Of a stretch of 64,000 nucleotides of DNA, positions 1-10,224 are shown in pieces (position 1 is the first letter of the stretch; each line of letters opens with the position of its first letter). A program made the position numbers and the translations under genes. Below the pieces are notes generated by a model that searched no databases, was not told where the DNA came from, and worked only from the letters and a program-made list of their open reading frames with translations. The DNA comes from Diploptera punctata (lineage: Eukaryota; Arthropoda; Insecta; Blattodea; Blaberidae): positions 434,001-498,000 of the forward strand of contig JASPKZ010007296.1 in NCBI GenBank assembly GCA_030220185.1, given 5' to 3'.

Positions 1-1015
1 GGCATGTTTACAAAGCACAATAAACAAAAGATGTAAACAAGTATAGGCGAACGTAGTTTAGTATGCATAAATCACTCTCTGTTTACGTATAAAGAAAGAT
101 GAGTCAATATCATTTACGTGACATAATACAGACGCGTAACGTAATGCTTTTCAATGACTTTAACATAAATACCCAGTATCGAAAACAAGTAAATATCCGC
201 AGGGTAATATCTCTGAAAAAGGATCGATTTTCTAATTCCAAACTTCATTTAGGACCATACAGAGTTTTATACCCTAGTCTTGGTATTTGAAACCAAAACT
301 CCGAAACTTGAATAGAAAATATTAAATCGATATTACTAGAACCACAGTTAATAAAATACAGCATATGTTTCAATATGAAAGATACAAAACCACACGCTCT
401 AGCTATCATTTGTGGGTAAGTAAACCACAGTACTGCTACCACTTGTCTGGGATCGAGTTTTGTTAATGCTGTATTTATTAATGTGATCGTGATATTCAAA
501 GATGTTATCAGCAAGAAAGCAGCCTGCCTCGGGCCCATGAAAGGCGGCTATTAATTCATCTTTCTTTCCCTGATGAACAGACATACAAATATAGATACTG
601 ATTATTAATTGCATACAGTGAGTGATTTTGTTACAGGATAGTGAGCAATTACTATACTTGAATAATAACAAGGGGCGTAGTGTAAAAGATAACCTTTTAA
701 TATAAACAAGTTTGATTGTAAAACAAAATAATAAATTAATAACAAAAGATGATTCTTGATCAATCAATCAAGCTTAGCTTGTAAAAATAACTGAATAAAT
801 ACCATACCATACATAATGCCACAGTCACACACATGTCCAAGCTTTTTAGGAATGCCTTCTTCCGTACATAGCTGGACTAACTCAGAATTGACCTCTTCTC
901 GGTCTTAATCAACTTGTCTATATATGTAGACCACCATATTAACTTCCCAACTGCATGGTGAACTAGATTTGGATTCCACTTTTGAATCCGCTTTCAAATA
1001 ACTAAACGCCACTTG
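1..1015. other. No gene seen
   Basis: AT-rich sequence with only short overlapping open frames on both strands and no recognisable domain, SINE head or PLE terminus. I see nothing supportable here. Confidence 0.5.
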
Positions 1016-1197
1016 CTAGGCTGATCGAATGATGATGTTCGGTAAGAGTACACTGCATATAAAGGTTCGCAAATAGGGGGAATATGCGCTGTAGAGATGC
1101 GTGGCAGAAAGGATGAAAAGGGAAGGGTTAGCCACACGGAAAAGAGGACATTGGCATAGTTCACAAATGTTCTGTAGTAGGGAGGAGAACAAAGATA

Positions 1198-2044
1198 CTA
1201 TACTGAACCGCAAAAAGGCACTTTCGGTTCACATTCTTGTGTTTTTAAATATTCTTTTAATTGTGCCACATATATAATTAAATTTATTAAGTTTGTTAGA
1301 TCTTCATTTTTAAAATAGGAGATTTCATAACCCAGGTATTTAAAATGGTTCACTTGTTCAATGGGTTTCCCTTCTAGAATTATTTTAGCTCTCACGGTAT
1401 CTGATCCCTTAAAAGCCAAGATTTTCGTTTTACTTATTGATATTTTCAAATTATAATTCTGTATAACGTTATTTAATTGAAAGAGTGATTTCTGTAGACC
1501 ATCTATTGAGTTAGATGTTAGAACTTGGTCATCTGCAAAAAGTAAGGTATCTAAGATCTTATTTCTTATTTTGAAATGTGAGTCCAAATGTATCTGCCAA
1601 TTATATATGATATTGTCAATATAAATATTAAAAAAGGGAGGATGAAAGCAGACATCCCTGTCTTACACCTCTATTTATTGTTGCTGTTGTATTCTTTTTA
1701 TTTTTTACTCCAGTTTCTATCTTATTTTTTTACATGTAGACTTTTTATTGCAGTTATTAGGTGCTGAGGTATGCCTTTCTGTTTCATTATATTCCACAGT
1801 TTATTTCTGTTAACTCTGTCAAACGCCTTTTCAAGATCTATAAATGCCATAAAAGTTGGTAGATTATATTCTCTATGTTTCTCAATTATTTGATTGATAG
1901 TAAAAATGCAATCTGAACATGATCTGCCTTTTCTGAATTCATTTTGGGCTTCTAGAATAATACTTTCCATAATTACATTTAAACGGTCAATATAGATGCA
2001 TAGATTTATTTTCAATATAGATGCATTTAAAGAAATATTTTTAC
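1198..2044 (-). pseudogene. Non-LTR (LINE) reverse transcriptase fragment
   Basis: Two - strand frames belong to one LINE reverse transcriptase. The upstream frame (2015-1722) has FIDLEKAFDRV, the RT block with the first catalytic Asp, preceded by the QNEFRKGRSCSD block. The downstream frame (1587-1198) has LLFADDQVL, the FADD active-site box, then KTKILAF and FKYLGYEIS of the palm and thumb. Stop codons and a frame change separate the halves, so it is dead. The endonuclease is missing. The 2058-2257 PLE dimer interrupts its 5' side, and LINE-like sequence resumes at 2271. Clade is not assigned. Confidence 0.8.
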
Positions 2045-2057
2045 AAAATTAGCTTTA

Positions 2058-2257
2058 TTATCATTAATTCATCGGAGAACATATTGTTTAAACAACTCAC
2101 CTCATAGGATTCATGCTTCCATGATATCGCGATTTCAAGAAATCGCGATATCATGGAAGCATGAATCCTATGAGGTGAGTTGTTTAAACAATATGTTCTC
2201 CGATTAATTTTAATGATTATACCTTATAATGTTTACTTCCCAACATTAATTAAATAT
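2058..2257. mobile_element. PLE-b inverted terminal-repeat dimer
   Basis: A near-perfect 133 bp palindrome (2071-2203) made of two PLE-b terminal repeats head to head. The arms meet at the GAAA/ATCGCGAT part of the hammerhead, so the upstream CUGANGA half is absent. The right arm has the full tail (ACCTTATAATG and on); the left arm stops early. The insertion is bounded by a 13 bp direct repeat AAAATTAGCTTTA (2045-2057 and 2258-2270) and lies in the LINE fragment. Confidence 0.85.
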
Positions 2258-2534
2258 AAAATTAGCTTTACTAGGATTAATTCAATTTAGTTCTCAAAAA
2301 ACTCTGGAATTATTCTTTGATGTCATGAAAAGACCAGAAAATAGTTGGGAATTTCATGTTTGTAATTTGCTGAACATTTCTATAAATTCCAAATTCTATC
2401 TTGTTTTCTTCATTTCTTCTTAAAGTGAGATCTTGGAAACTGAAAATGAAAGACAAATCTCATTTTTAGATCTCACTTAAAGTGAGAACTTGGAAACTGA
2501 AAATGAAAAACAAATCCCATTTTTAGATCTCACT

Positions 2535-3372
2535 TTAAGAAGAAACGAAGAAAACAAGATAGAATTTTGAATTTATAGAAAGAATACACATATTGACAAC
2601 TATATTAAAGCTTCAGGATTCAACCATTTTGCTCAAAAAGAGGCAGTATTCAATAGTTTGACACATAGATTGATAAATATACCTATGAGCAAAGAAAACT
2701 GTGAAAAAGAAAAAGAACACGTCATTAATATTGCAATAGATAATGGTTATGAAGAAAATGTGGTACACAAGAAAATAAATAAATTTAAAAGACAAAAATT
2801 AATTAATGAAAGCACACTTATAAAAGAAACAGAAAAAATAAAATTCAAGAAATTCACTTACCATCCATTGAAACACCATAAATTTCAAAAAGTTTAATAT
2901 AAGATTAGCACCAAAGAATGAGAATAAAAATGAGAGAATTGAAAATGAAAACAAATCAGGAATTTATCAGATCAAATGCAGGGATTGTGACAAAATTTAT
3001 ATTGGAAAAACGAAAAGAAATTTGAAAACAAGGGCGAAAGAATATCTTAGAAACATAAAAAATGGAGAAGTGGAAAAGTCAGCAGTAGTTGCTCATGCTT
3101 GATCCGAAAAACATTTAATTGAATCAAAAGCCAGTCTAATTAAATAAATAGACAAACAAAAGGAACTCACGGTTTGGGAAAAGATCCACATTCAGAAAAA
3201 CAAGGGAAAACTTATGAACTTCGAAATTCCTGCAAATTTTGACATGATTCAGAGGTTCATCGGTCCACCAACAGAGGAAAGAAGAATAATTTCTTCCGAT
3301 CGACATAACATCAGTCGCCAAAAAAGTACTGAAGATGAGACCATTATGGTCTCAAAATCGCGTTCTACTTAG
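2535..3372 (+). pseudogene. PLE-c GIY-YIG endonuclease portion, decayed
   Basis: Degenerate C-terminal half of a PLE-c polyprotein: connector (FNHFAQKEAVFNSL, then HVINIAIDNGYEENVV), then GIY-YIG endonuclease with SGIYQIKCRDCDKIYIGKT, then WEKIHIQKNKGKLMNFEIP containing the catalytic Glu. Several stops and a deletion near 2900 destroy it. The 3' end at 3331-3369 is a PLE-c hammerhead relic (CTGAAGA, GAGACC/GGTCTC) with its GAA changed to AAA. A small inverted, tandemly doubled piece of the same element lies at 2388-2535. Confidence 0.8.
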
Positions 3373-3544
3373 AAGATTTATATGAGGAGATGAAGAAACA
3401 TTTAATTTCACCATAAATTAAACCTTATAGTGATTAATTCCTATAAAAGTTAAAAATAAAAGCAATTTAAGTACTCTAACCTGTGAAAGACCAACCTAAA
3501 AGCTAAGCTCAACATTCATAAAAAGAGAAAGAAAAATGAGACCA

Positions 3545-3992
3545 ATTATCATAAGTAATGCCACGAGTGATTTCCAAATTATCGATAAATTCACGACTCA
3601 CGAAGTGAGGAGTGAATTTATCTAGAGAATTTGGAAATCAAGAGTGGCATTTGTTAGGACTATTTAACGAATAAAATTAAGCTGTTTACTCACAAATCAT
3701 TATTTAACTATAGTTATTTTAAAATATTTATATATTTAATGTAAACGGCGATGTTTGAAAACAAATGAGAAACGATAGGTACGCTTCTACTGCTTCTTTT
3801 GTTTATCACTGCAACCAGATCATACTATTTATTGCCAAAGGAACGCAATATTGTAAGGAGGAGCTTTCTTTAATATGGTAATTATAACACTGATAAATAT
3901 TTGGTGAAACACGACTCTGATTGGTTGTAAAACAGAAATCATTGAAACGTGATTGGTCATTGACTCCCATTTGGGGCATGAGTTAAATAGTC
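3545..3992 (+). repeat. Interspersed repeat Z, copy 1 (hairpin end)
   Basis: The reverse complement of most of this stretch recurs at 45224-47283. One end (3557-3651) is an imperfect palindrome: GCCACGAGTGATTTCC pairs with GGAAATCAAGAGTGGC, with a nested hairpin at CTCACGAAGTGAG. No coding frame is seen. The right border touches PLE-d reverse transcriptase. Class unknown; it could be a MITE or foldback element. Confidence 0.7.
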
Positions 3993-4338
3993 AATAATAT
4001 CAACTCGTGGACATACAATATATCAAAATGGTTAAGCAATAAATTCAAAGAAATGAACAAATTTGAAAATTCATACCAGTTAATAGAAAAATTAGAAAAT
4101 GTAGATATTGAACATTCAGAAAGATTGGTTTCATTTGATATTACATCATTGTTCACAAACATCCCAACTGATAAAACTATGGAAATTTTGGAAAAATGGC
4201 TAAAAGAAAACAAGATAGTTGATGAGAGCATTAAAGAATACATGAAATTAACCAGATTATACATAGATCAAATGATCTTCACTTTCAGAGGAAAATACTA
4301 CAGACAAAGAACTGGACTTGCAATGGGAAATCCATTAT
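3993..4338 (+). pseudogene. PLE-d reverse transcriptase, 5' piece of host copy
   Basis: The frame holds SERLVSFDITSLFTNIP (first RT Asp block) and GLAMGNPL (RT block equivalent to the GMPMGSPLS motif), and breaks at 4338 inside that block. The frame resumes at 5651-5658 with SPVLVNMFMGNFE, so one PLE-d copy was split by the insertion at 4339-5650. The upstream part is lost at the repeat Z border. Confidence 0.75.
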
Positions 4339-4819
4339 TGAAAAATCTGCAGTTGCTGCTCATGTTTGATCTGAAAAACATAATATATATTCAAACACTA
4401 AATTATTAAAACAGTTAGAAAATACAAAAGAGCTGACTATTTAGGAAAAAATTTATATTCAGAAGAACAGAAACAGAGTTATGAATTTTGATATACTGAT
4501 GGAGCATGACCTTGTTTGGAGGTTCTTTGGCCAACCACAGGACGGAGCTGACATCGACATCCAGGTTGTGCAACATAATGCAACATAAATAAAACCAGTC
4601 TGGGAAAGCTGACGAAAAACAGAATTGTTTTGAAACATGTTCAAGAACAAATCAACATTAGTATTGAGGTAAGATGTCCAGACTAAAAATAATAATAATA
4701 TAATTAAAATAACCTCAAAATGTAACTTCCTAAAATTAAATATTAATTATAACTTCTTAAGTTACAAGGAAGAAACAAAACCAGAAATTGTGTTTGTGTT
4801 ATAAATAACGAAAAACAAG

Positions 4820-5498
4820 ATGGCGTCCTCCATACTCAACTTTAATAACAATTTTTCGAAACTAAATATGAAGTCAAAAAGTTTCTAAAATTACGGGAGA
4901 AGAAATTTAAAAGATTAGCGGACATTAAATTCATCAACCAATGTTTAAAATTAGAATTGGTTCCCATGTTCATCAGAAAAACCGTCAAGGATAACAATAA
5001 CAAACAACAAAAAATTTTGGAAAACAAATTACTAAAACTAGAAAAGAATAAACACTATGAAATAATCAGTAATCTGGATATTGAAATTTATTTGTTACAT
5101 ATCAAACTGTCTGAAATATTAAGAAACATCATGTGGGAAAACCTAGAAAATAAATTTTTCACTTTTTTGAATATAACCATGAAAAAGAAAATTGAGAAAC
5201 AAAAGAAAAAGATAATTTGTTAAATAAATCAAAGGGGAAAAAAAAAATTGAAAAATCTGCAGTTGCTGCTCATGTTTGGTCTGAAAAACATAATATAAAT
5301 TCAAACACTAAATTATTAAAACAGTTAGAAAATACAAAAGAGCTGACTATTTGGGAAAAAAATTATATTTAGAAGAACAGAAACAGAGTTATGAATTTTG
5401 ATATACCGATGGAGCGTGACCTTGTTTGGAGGTTCTTTGGCCAACCACAGGATGGAGCTGACATCGACATCCAGGTTGTGCAACATAATGCAACATAA
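4820..5498 (+). pseudogene. PLE-d ORF start fused to GIY-YIG tail
   Basis: ATG at 4820 in context AAGATGGCG is the likely PLE-d start, just downstream of a PLE-d terminal repeat. After one frame shift comes the charged N-terminal region of PLE proteins (KFINQCLKLELVPMFIRKT), open to 5223. The whole RT is deleted, and the frame family resumes at about 5245 with the endonuclease end (KSAVAAHVWSEKHN, RVMNFDIP) to the stop at 5496-5498. Non-functional. It is useful as the only 5' end of PLE-d in the window. Confidence 0.65.
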
Positions 5499-5515
5499 AT
5501 AAAACCAGTCTGGGA

Positions 5516-5556
5516 AAGCTGACGATAAAACAGAATTGTTTTGAAACATGTTCAAG
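5516..5556 (+). ncRNA. PLE-d hammerhead-ribozyme motif
   Basis: Core CTGACGA, an extra T, stem II AAAACA/TGTTTT with a GAAT loop, GAA, then the palindrome ACATGT as stem III and T at the cleavage position. N7 of CUGANGA is free in the hammerhead consensus. Stem I is weak by eye. The same layout occurs at 4607-4646 (the extra T is lost), 5827-5875 and 27780-27815. Confidence 0.6.
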
Positions 5557-5677
5557 AACAAATCAACATTAGTATTGAGGTAAGATGTCCAGACTAAAAA
5601 TAATAATATAATTAAAATAACCTCAAAATATAACTTCCTATAATTAAATATCCATTATCACCAGTTTTGGTAAATAT

Positions 5678-5920
5678 AATATTTAATTTTAGGAAGTTAT
5701 ATTTTGAGGTTATTTTATTATATTATTTTTGGTCTGGACATCTTACCTCAATATTAATGTTGATTTGTTCTTGGACATGTTTCAAAACAATTCTCTGTTT
5801 TATCTTCAGCTTTCCCAGACTGGGAAAGCTGAAGATAAAACAGAGAATTGTTTTGAAACATGTCCAAGAACAAATCAACATTAATATTGAGGTAAGATGT
5901 CCAGACCAAAAATAATATAA
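5678..5920. mobile_element. PLE-d inverted terminal-repeat dimer
   Basis: A 203 bp palindrome (5718-5920) centred on 5819, each arm holding a full PLE-d hammerhead motif with CTGAAGA core. The left arm continues into the long tail (5678-5717); the right stops at AATAATATAA. TSD TTTGGTAAATAT at 5666-5677 and 5921-5932 (12 bp). It sits inside PLE-d RT. Confidence 0.88.
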
Positions 5921-5932
5921 TTTGGTAAATAT

Positions 5933-6476
5933 GTTTATGGGAAACTTCGAATGTCAGGTAACCAAAGCATACCCTTTTATTTTTAAATTTTGGAGTAGAT
6001 GTGTGGACGCTATCATAGCAATAGTCAAACAAAAGCAATTAGAAGATTTTATTTGAAGATGCCGTTAAACTTTTAAAAAAGTCATAATAAAACAATTAAA
6101 TTTACTAAGTGGAAAATAACCATGAAATACCATTTTTAGATCTTAAATTGATCAGGAATGAAGAAGAAAAAGGAAAATAGAATTTGGGATCTACAGGAAG
6201 AAATACACATTGGTAATTATATTAAAGCAACAGGATTTAACCATATTGCACATAAACAGGCAGTATTTAATATTTTAATATACAGACTTGTGAACATTCC
6301 CATGAGCAAAGAAAATTTAAAAAAGAGAAAAAAAACATAAAAATAGCAAAAGATAATCGTTTTCGAGAAAAGATGATTCGCAAGAAAATGGAAGTACTCT
6401 TCAGACAGATAAAGAAATTGGTAAAAAATTCAAGAAATTTACATACCACTCTTTGGTATTTAAAAGTTTCAAAAAA
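5933..6476 (+). pseudogene. PLE-d reverse transcriptase/connector, decayed
   Basis: Continuation of the host PLE-d: VTKAYPFIFKFWSRCVDAII aligns to the RT catalytic block, where the usual YVDD is CVDA, so the active site is lost. The connector follows (IYRKKYT, YRLVNIPMSKEN) with many frame changes. It is cut by the insertions at 6487-6740 and 6805-7365. The remnant SLNKLIKTNKNEKI at 6784-7405 shows the same copy runs on to about 7430. Confidence 0.7.
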
Positions 6477-6486
6477 TGTTCAACAA

Positions 6487-6740
6487 TATTTAATTAATGT
6501 TGGGAAGTAAACATTATGAGGTATAATCATTAAAATTCATCGGAGAACATATTGTTTAAACAACTCACCTCATAGGATTCATGCTTCCATGATATCGCGA
6601 TTTCAAACATAGTCATGTTCATCATCAGCCTGATGATATGGCTGATGATGAACATGACTATGTTTGAAATCGCGATATCATGGAAGCATGAATCCTATGA
6701 GGTGAGTTGTTTAAACAATATGTTCTCCGATGAATTTTAA
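6487..6740. mobile_element. PLE-b inverted terminal-repeat dimer
   Basis: Two PLE-b terminal repeats head to head. The left (- sense) arm has the complete tail, starting TAATTAATGTTGGGAAG. The right arm stops at GAATTTTAA. TSD TGTTCAACAA at 6477-6486 and 6741-6750. Both arms carry a hammerhead motif with the canonical CTGATGA core. Inserted in the 3' part of PLE-d. Confidence 0.87.
6635..6683 (+). ncRNA. PLE-b hammerhead ribozyme, canonical core
   Basis: Best PLE-b ribozyme candidate: TATGG (stem I 5' strand), CTGATGA, extra T, stem II GAACAT/ATGTTT, GAA, palindromic stem III ATCGCGAT, A at the cleavage site, then TCATG pairing back to TATGG. The - strand arm at 6587-6640 repeats everything except a good stem I. 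Hammerheads are known in Penelope-like elements; the assignment here is by motif and pairing only. Confidence 0.72.
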
Positions 6741-6804
6741 TGTTCAACAAATTTACATTAAATTAGCACCAAAAAATTATTACAGTTTGAACAAATTAAT
6801 CAAA

Positions 6805-7365
6805 TTATATTATTTTTAGTCTGATCATCTTACCTCAATATTAATGTTTTTTTTTTTTACATGTTTCAAAACAATTCTGTTTTATCGCCAGCTTGTCCAG
6901 ACTGGTTTGATTTATGTTGCATTATGTTTGCTTACCCTAGATGTTGATGTCAGCTTCATCCTGTGGTTAGCCAAAGAATCTCCAAACAAGATCACGCTCC
7001 GTCAGTATTTCAAAATTCATAACTCAGTTTTTGTTCTGTCTGAAAAACATAATATAAATTCATACACTAAATTATTAAAACAGTTAGAAAATACAAAAGA
7101 GCTGACTATTTGGCAAAAAATCTATATTCAGAAGAACAAAAACAGAGTTATGAATTTTGAAATACCGACGGAGCGTGACCTTGTTTGGAGGTTCTTTGGC
7201 CAACCACAGGATGGAGCTGACATCGACATCTAGGGTGTGCAACATGATGCAATATAAATCAAACCAGTCTGGACAAGCTGACAATAAAACAGAATTGTTT
7301 TGAAACATGTCCAAGAACAAATGAACATTAATATTGAGGTAAGATGATCAGACTAAAAATAATAT
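6805..7365. mobile_element. PLE-d inverted dimer with GIY-YIG tails
   Basis: A - sense arm (6805-7040) and a + sense arm (7041-7365), both ending at the truncated PLE-d point (AATAATATAA), joined inside the endonuclease C-terminus. The + arm encodes NTKLLKQLENTKELTIWQK and MNFEIPTERDLVWRF. The usual WEK Glu is Q here, so the endonuclease would be dead. TSD AAATTAATCAAA at 6793-6804 and 7366-7377 (12 bp). Confidence 0.87.
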
Positions 7366-7430
7366 AAATTAATCAAAACCAACAAAAATGAAAAAATTGA
7401 ATTATTTTAATATAACAATTTTATTTAAAT

Positions 7431-8162
7431 TTTAAACTAAAATTTTAATTAATCATACAAAGGTTAATAATACTTTATTTATATTGTTCAATTTAGATTT
7501 TAGTATTAGATTATACAATGGAAAAATATATATTTAATTTAATTTTAAAAATAACTTAGCCAATATGTGATTGAGAACTATGCCAGCGGTAGTATTGCTG
7601 CCGATAGGGTTACCCATGCCGGACTGGTCGAAGACGAAAAAAGTACCTTGGTTGAAAGAGTGACGATCTTTCACCATAAAAAATACAACCGTCAAGAAAT
7701 GCAGACATGGGTTCTACTGGGGTAAAATTTTCCGGATGTCAAAGAGTCCCGCATTCGGTTTTCCGGATGGGGACTACTTCAGGGAACCCATGCCAAATAC
7801 AGCGGATTGGAAAACATTAGATCAGGATAGGGATGTATGGAGAGCTTATGTCCATGCAGCCATGAACCTACAGATTCGATAGTGCCAGTGAGTTAGTTAA
7901 TATATGATTAATATTTATCATATCAATATATTAGCTATTTTATATTTAAATTAATTGGTTTATCTTCAATCCTATTTAATATGGTAAAAAAATTGGATTA
8001 TGTGGCCGCAAACTAATTCACCTTAACGACAGTGGCCCTTTTCCAGGAAAGTTGGACATGTCTGTCTTAGACTATGGTGGAAATAATTCAATATATATAT
8101 ATATATATATATATATATCCTGCAGTCCTCCGAAGGTATCTCATTTCAGCAGATCTAAGTCT
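7431..8162. other. Intervening region with weak LINE-end relic and (TA)n
   Basis: No intact gene. A + strand frame near 7803-7881 reads WKTLDQDRDVWRAYVHAA, resembling the last residues of some LINE polyproteins. The same stretch recurs at 57160-57235 and weakly at 61895-61930. A (TA)n run lies at 8091-8118. Confidence 0.45.
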
Positions 8163-8396
8163 CTATATATCCTTCTGTTTCAACATCCATACTTCGCTAC
8201 CATACAAAAGAGTTGGAAGAGCCAATGATTTATACACTTTTAATCTTGAATGCTTTTGGACGGAAGAAGAAGACCAGGACATCCACTCAAAAGACTTTTG
8301 GATGGTGTTTCCCTTGAGGCCGAAACAGGTCAACAAATGGCCTAAATTTGTGAATGTACTATGATGATGATGATATATACCTAAGTTGTGGACCAT
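8163..8396 (-). pseudogene. LINE reverse transcriptase C-terminal fragment
   Basis: The - frame contains RLKVYKSLALPTLLYGSEVW, the thumb-region signature of many animal LINE reverse transcriptases (K.Y.S...P.LLYG.E.W). Short, no catalytic block, truncated on both sides. Confidence 0.65.
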
Positions 8397-8399
8397 TTC

Positions 8400-9216
8400 A
8401 GAGCTTACATATAGTTTTCATAAATAAAATCACCAATCAGTTACTCATGAATTATAACTTATAACTATGTAATAGACTCTGTCATCAGCAGGGCCAGGAT
8501 TTTTTTCAAAATGCAAATTCTTATTTTGAGCATAGGTGCATATTCAAAGGATATATCCATGTTTTGGCATTTATTTACCGTATATTACACAAATTATTTG
8601 ATATTTCTGAACGAACTGAAAAATCTAATAAATCTGTTTGTTGGACATCTCTTGACACCCTAATAGTTTCTTATTTCAAGTCAAGTGGTAATGGAATCAT
8701 ACTTTCAGTCTAACAATAGATGGATGTTGCAGACCCTTTTCACAAAAGGGATTCCATACATTCCTTTCACAATGCAGTAATGCCAACAGCTTCTCAAAGT
8801 TTGTGTCAAAGAATGACGGGAGTGTTCGACTGTTAACTGTTTTCATGTACTAATACTTTATGTGGTGTTTTGTCAGATTAAATTGTTATAATCCCTAAAG
8901 ATGAGTGTTTAATTAAAGAGTGGATTTTAGGCTTAATGACTATTCAAGTAATTGTGATATGGTATGTTGTCAAGATGCAAGAAGAATATAAAATGCGACA
9001 AAAATTAAAATTGAACAGCATTAAAAAACAACTATACATCTCAGGTCAAAAGCAATGGGTAAGAATACTCAATAGTTACTTTTAATGCAGGTGAAATCAT
9101 AGTTTGAAGTTAGTCATTTTCCGCTGAACTCTGTAAAGCTTTTTTATGCAGCAGTATTATGCTGCATAAATTGAATAATCAACATCTAGAATCATTTTTT
9201 AAAATTAATTAAATAA
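8400..9216. other. No gene; two internal duplications
   Basis: Non-coding. About 105 bp at 8627-8732 recurs at 11931-12036. 8921-8962 recurs inverted at 9676-9718 inside element A. Nothing else recognised. Confidence 0.5.
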
Positions 9217-9291
9217 TACTGGATGATGTTTTTATTATTGATTTAACATTTCTCGCTGAAAGATAAATTATATTTGAAGAGAAAAATTTTC

Positions 9292-9364
9292 GCCTAGACC
9301 GAGACTCGAACCCGGGACCTTTGGCTTGCCAGGCCAAATGCTCTACCAACTGAGCTACCGAGGC
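9292..9364 (-). tRNA. tRNA-like sequence in element A
   Basis: 73 nt that folds as a cloverleaf: acceptor GCCTCGG/TCTAGGC, D arm GCTC/GAGC, T arm CCGGG/CTCGG with TTCGAGT loop. The anticodon arm only pairs well if shifted by one (TTGGC/GCCAA, loop CTGGCAA, triplet GGC). Intact A and B boxes. Because it recurs inside mobile units, I read it as a retroposon promoter/head, not a working tRNA gene. Confidence 0.55.
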
Positions 9365-9605
9365 GAGTTACGATCTAGACGCAAATTTTTCTCTTATCTG
9401 CGTTGTAATTCCCTCTTGCCAAATGCTTTTGAAACCATCGCTCTCTATCTTTTGCCAAATGGCGGCTTCTTAGTTAAGAAGACATTTATTGGGAATTTAA
9501 CATAACTTTATAAAGCTAGTAAGGCTTCATATGCTTGTTTTTAGTCTATTGATTTAACATTTCCTAAGCTGAAAGATACAATTATATTTGAAGAGAAAAA
9601 TTTTT

Positions 9606-9676
9606 GCCTAGACCGCGACTCGAACCCGGGACCTTTGGCTTGCCGGGCCAAATGCTGCTACACCAACTGAGCTACC
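9606..9676 (-). tRNA. tRNA-like sequence in element A, second copy
   Basis: Diverged copy of the 9292-9364 sequence. T arm intact; the acceptor 5' strand is lost at the junction with the inverted filler. Not expected to be a functional tRNA. Confidence 0.45.
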
Positions 9677-10224
9677 ATATCACATTACTTGAATAGTCAT
9701 TAAGCCTAAAATCCACAACGTATAAAAGAGAAAGATTTGCATCTAGATCGTAACTCACCTCTGTAGCTCAGTTGGTAGAGCTTTTGGCCCGGCAGGGCCA
9801 AATGTCCCCTGGTTCGAGGCTCAGCGGGTTTGGTGTCTAGGGCGAAAATTTTTCTCTTCAAATATAGTACTGGATGAATCCAACCTTAGGAAAAATTATT
9901 TACTTTTGCTACATGCTTCTGTCTTGGATTCAATACGGTCTGACATAGATAAATCTATATTTAATTAATGTTGGGAAGTAAACATTATGAGGTATAATCA
10001 TTAAAATTCATCGGAGAACATATTGTTTAAACAACTCACCTCATAGGATTCATGCTTCCATGATATCGCGATTTCAAACATAATCATGTTCATCGTCAGC
10101 CATAACTCTGACTGATGAAATTCTTCGGCCATCAACTATTCTATTGTCGCCATCTTCAGTGCTGCCATCTATGGTTGAATTTATGAACTTCGAAATCAAT
10201 GTAATTTCGTTAGGATATCAAAAT

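Larger units (their letters stand above)
4339..5650 (+). mobile_element. PLE-d tandem insertion inside PLE-d
   Basis: Two partial head-to-tail PLE-d units: GIY-YIG tail plus terminal repeat (4339-4740), then leader, N-terminal ORF, internal deletion, GIY-YIG tail and terminal repeat (4741-5650). The short direct repeat TCCATTAT (4331-4338 and 5651-5658) flanks the block, and removing it restores the RT reading frame of the host PLE-d. Head-to-tail tandem units sharing a terminal repeat are a known habit of Penelope-type elements. Confidence 0.75.
9227..9867. mobile_element. tRNA-like retroposon element A, inverted composite
   Basis: Three copies of a tRNA-like unit: two - (tRNA parts 9292-9364 and 9606-9676) and one + (about 9760-9838). 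The left end has a tail (TGTTTTTATTATTG and on), the right end stops in TTCTCTTCAAATA. TSD TACTGGATGA at 9217-9226 and 9868-9877 (10 bp). The segment at the inversion point (9676-9718) is flanking DNA copied in reverse from 8921-8962. No ORF. Confidence 0.78.

Noticed and set aside
1016..1213. Cys/Ser-rich - strand ORF
   Set aside because: No recognisable domain; probably chance frame next to the LINE fragment.
3993..7430. Telomerase-like or group II intron RT
   Set aside because: RT blocks followed by a CX2C GIY-YIG domain and terminal repeats identify Penelope-like elements.
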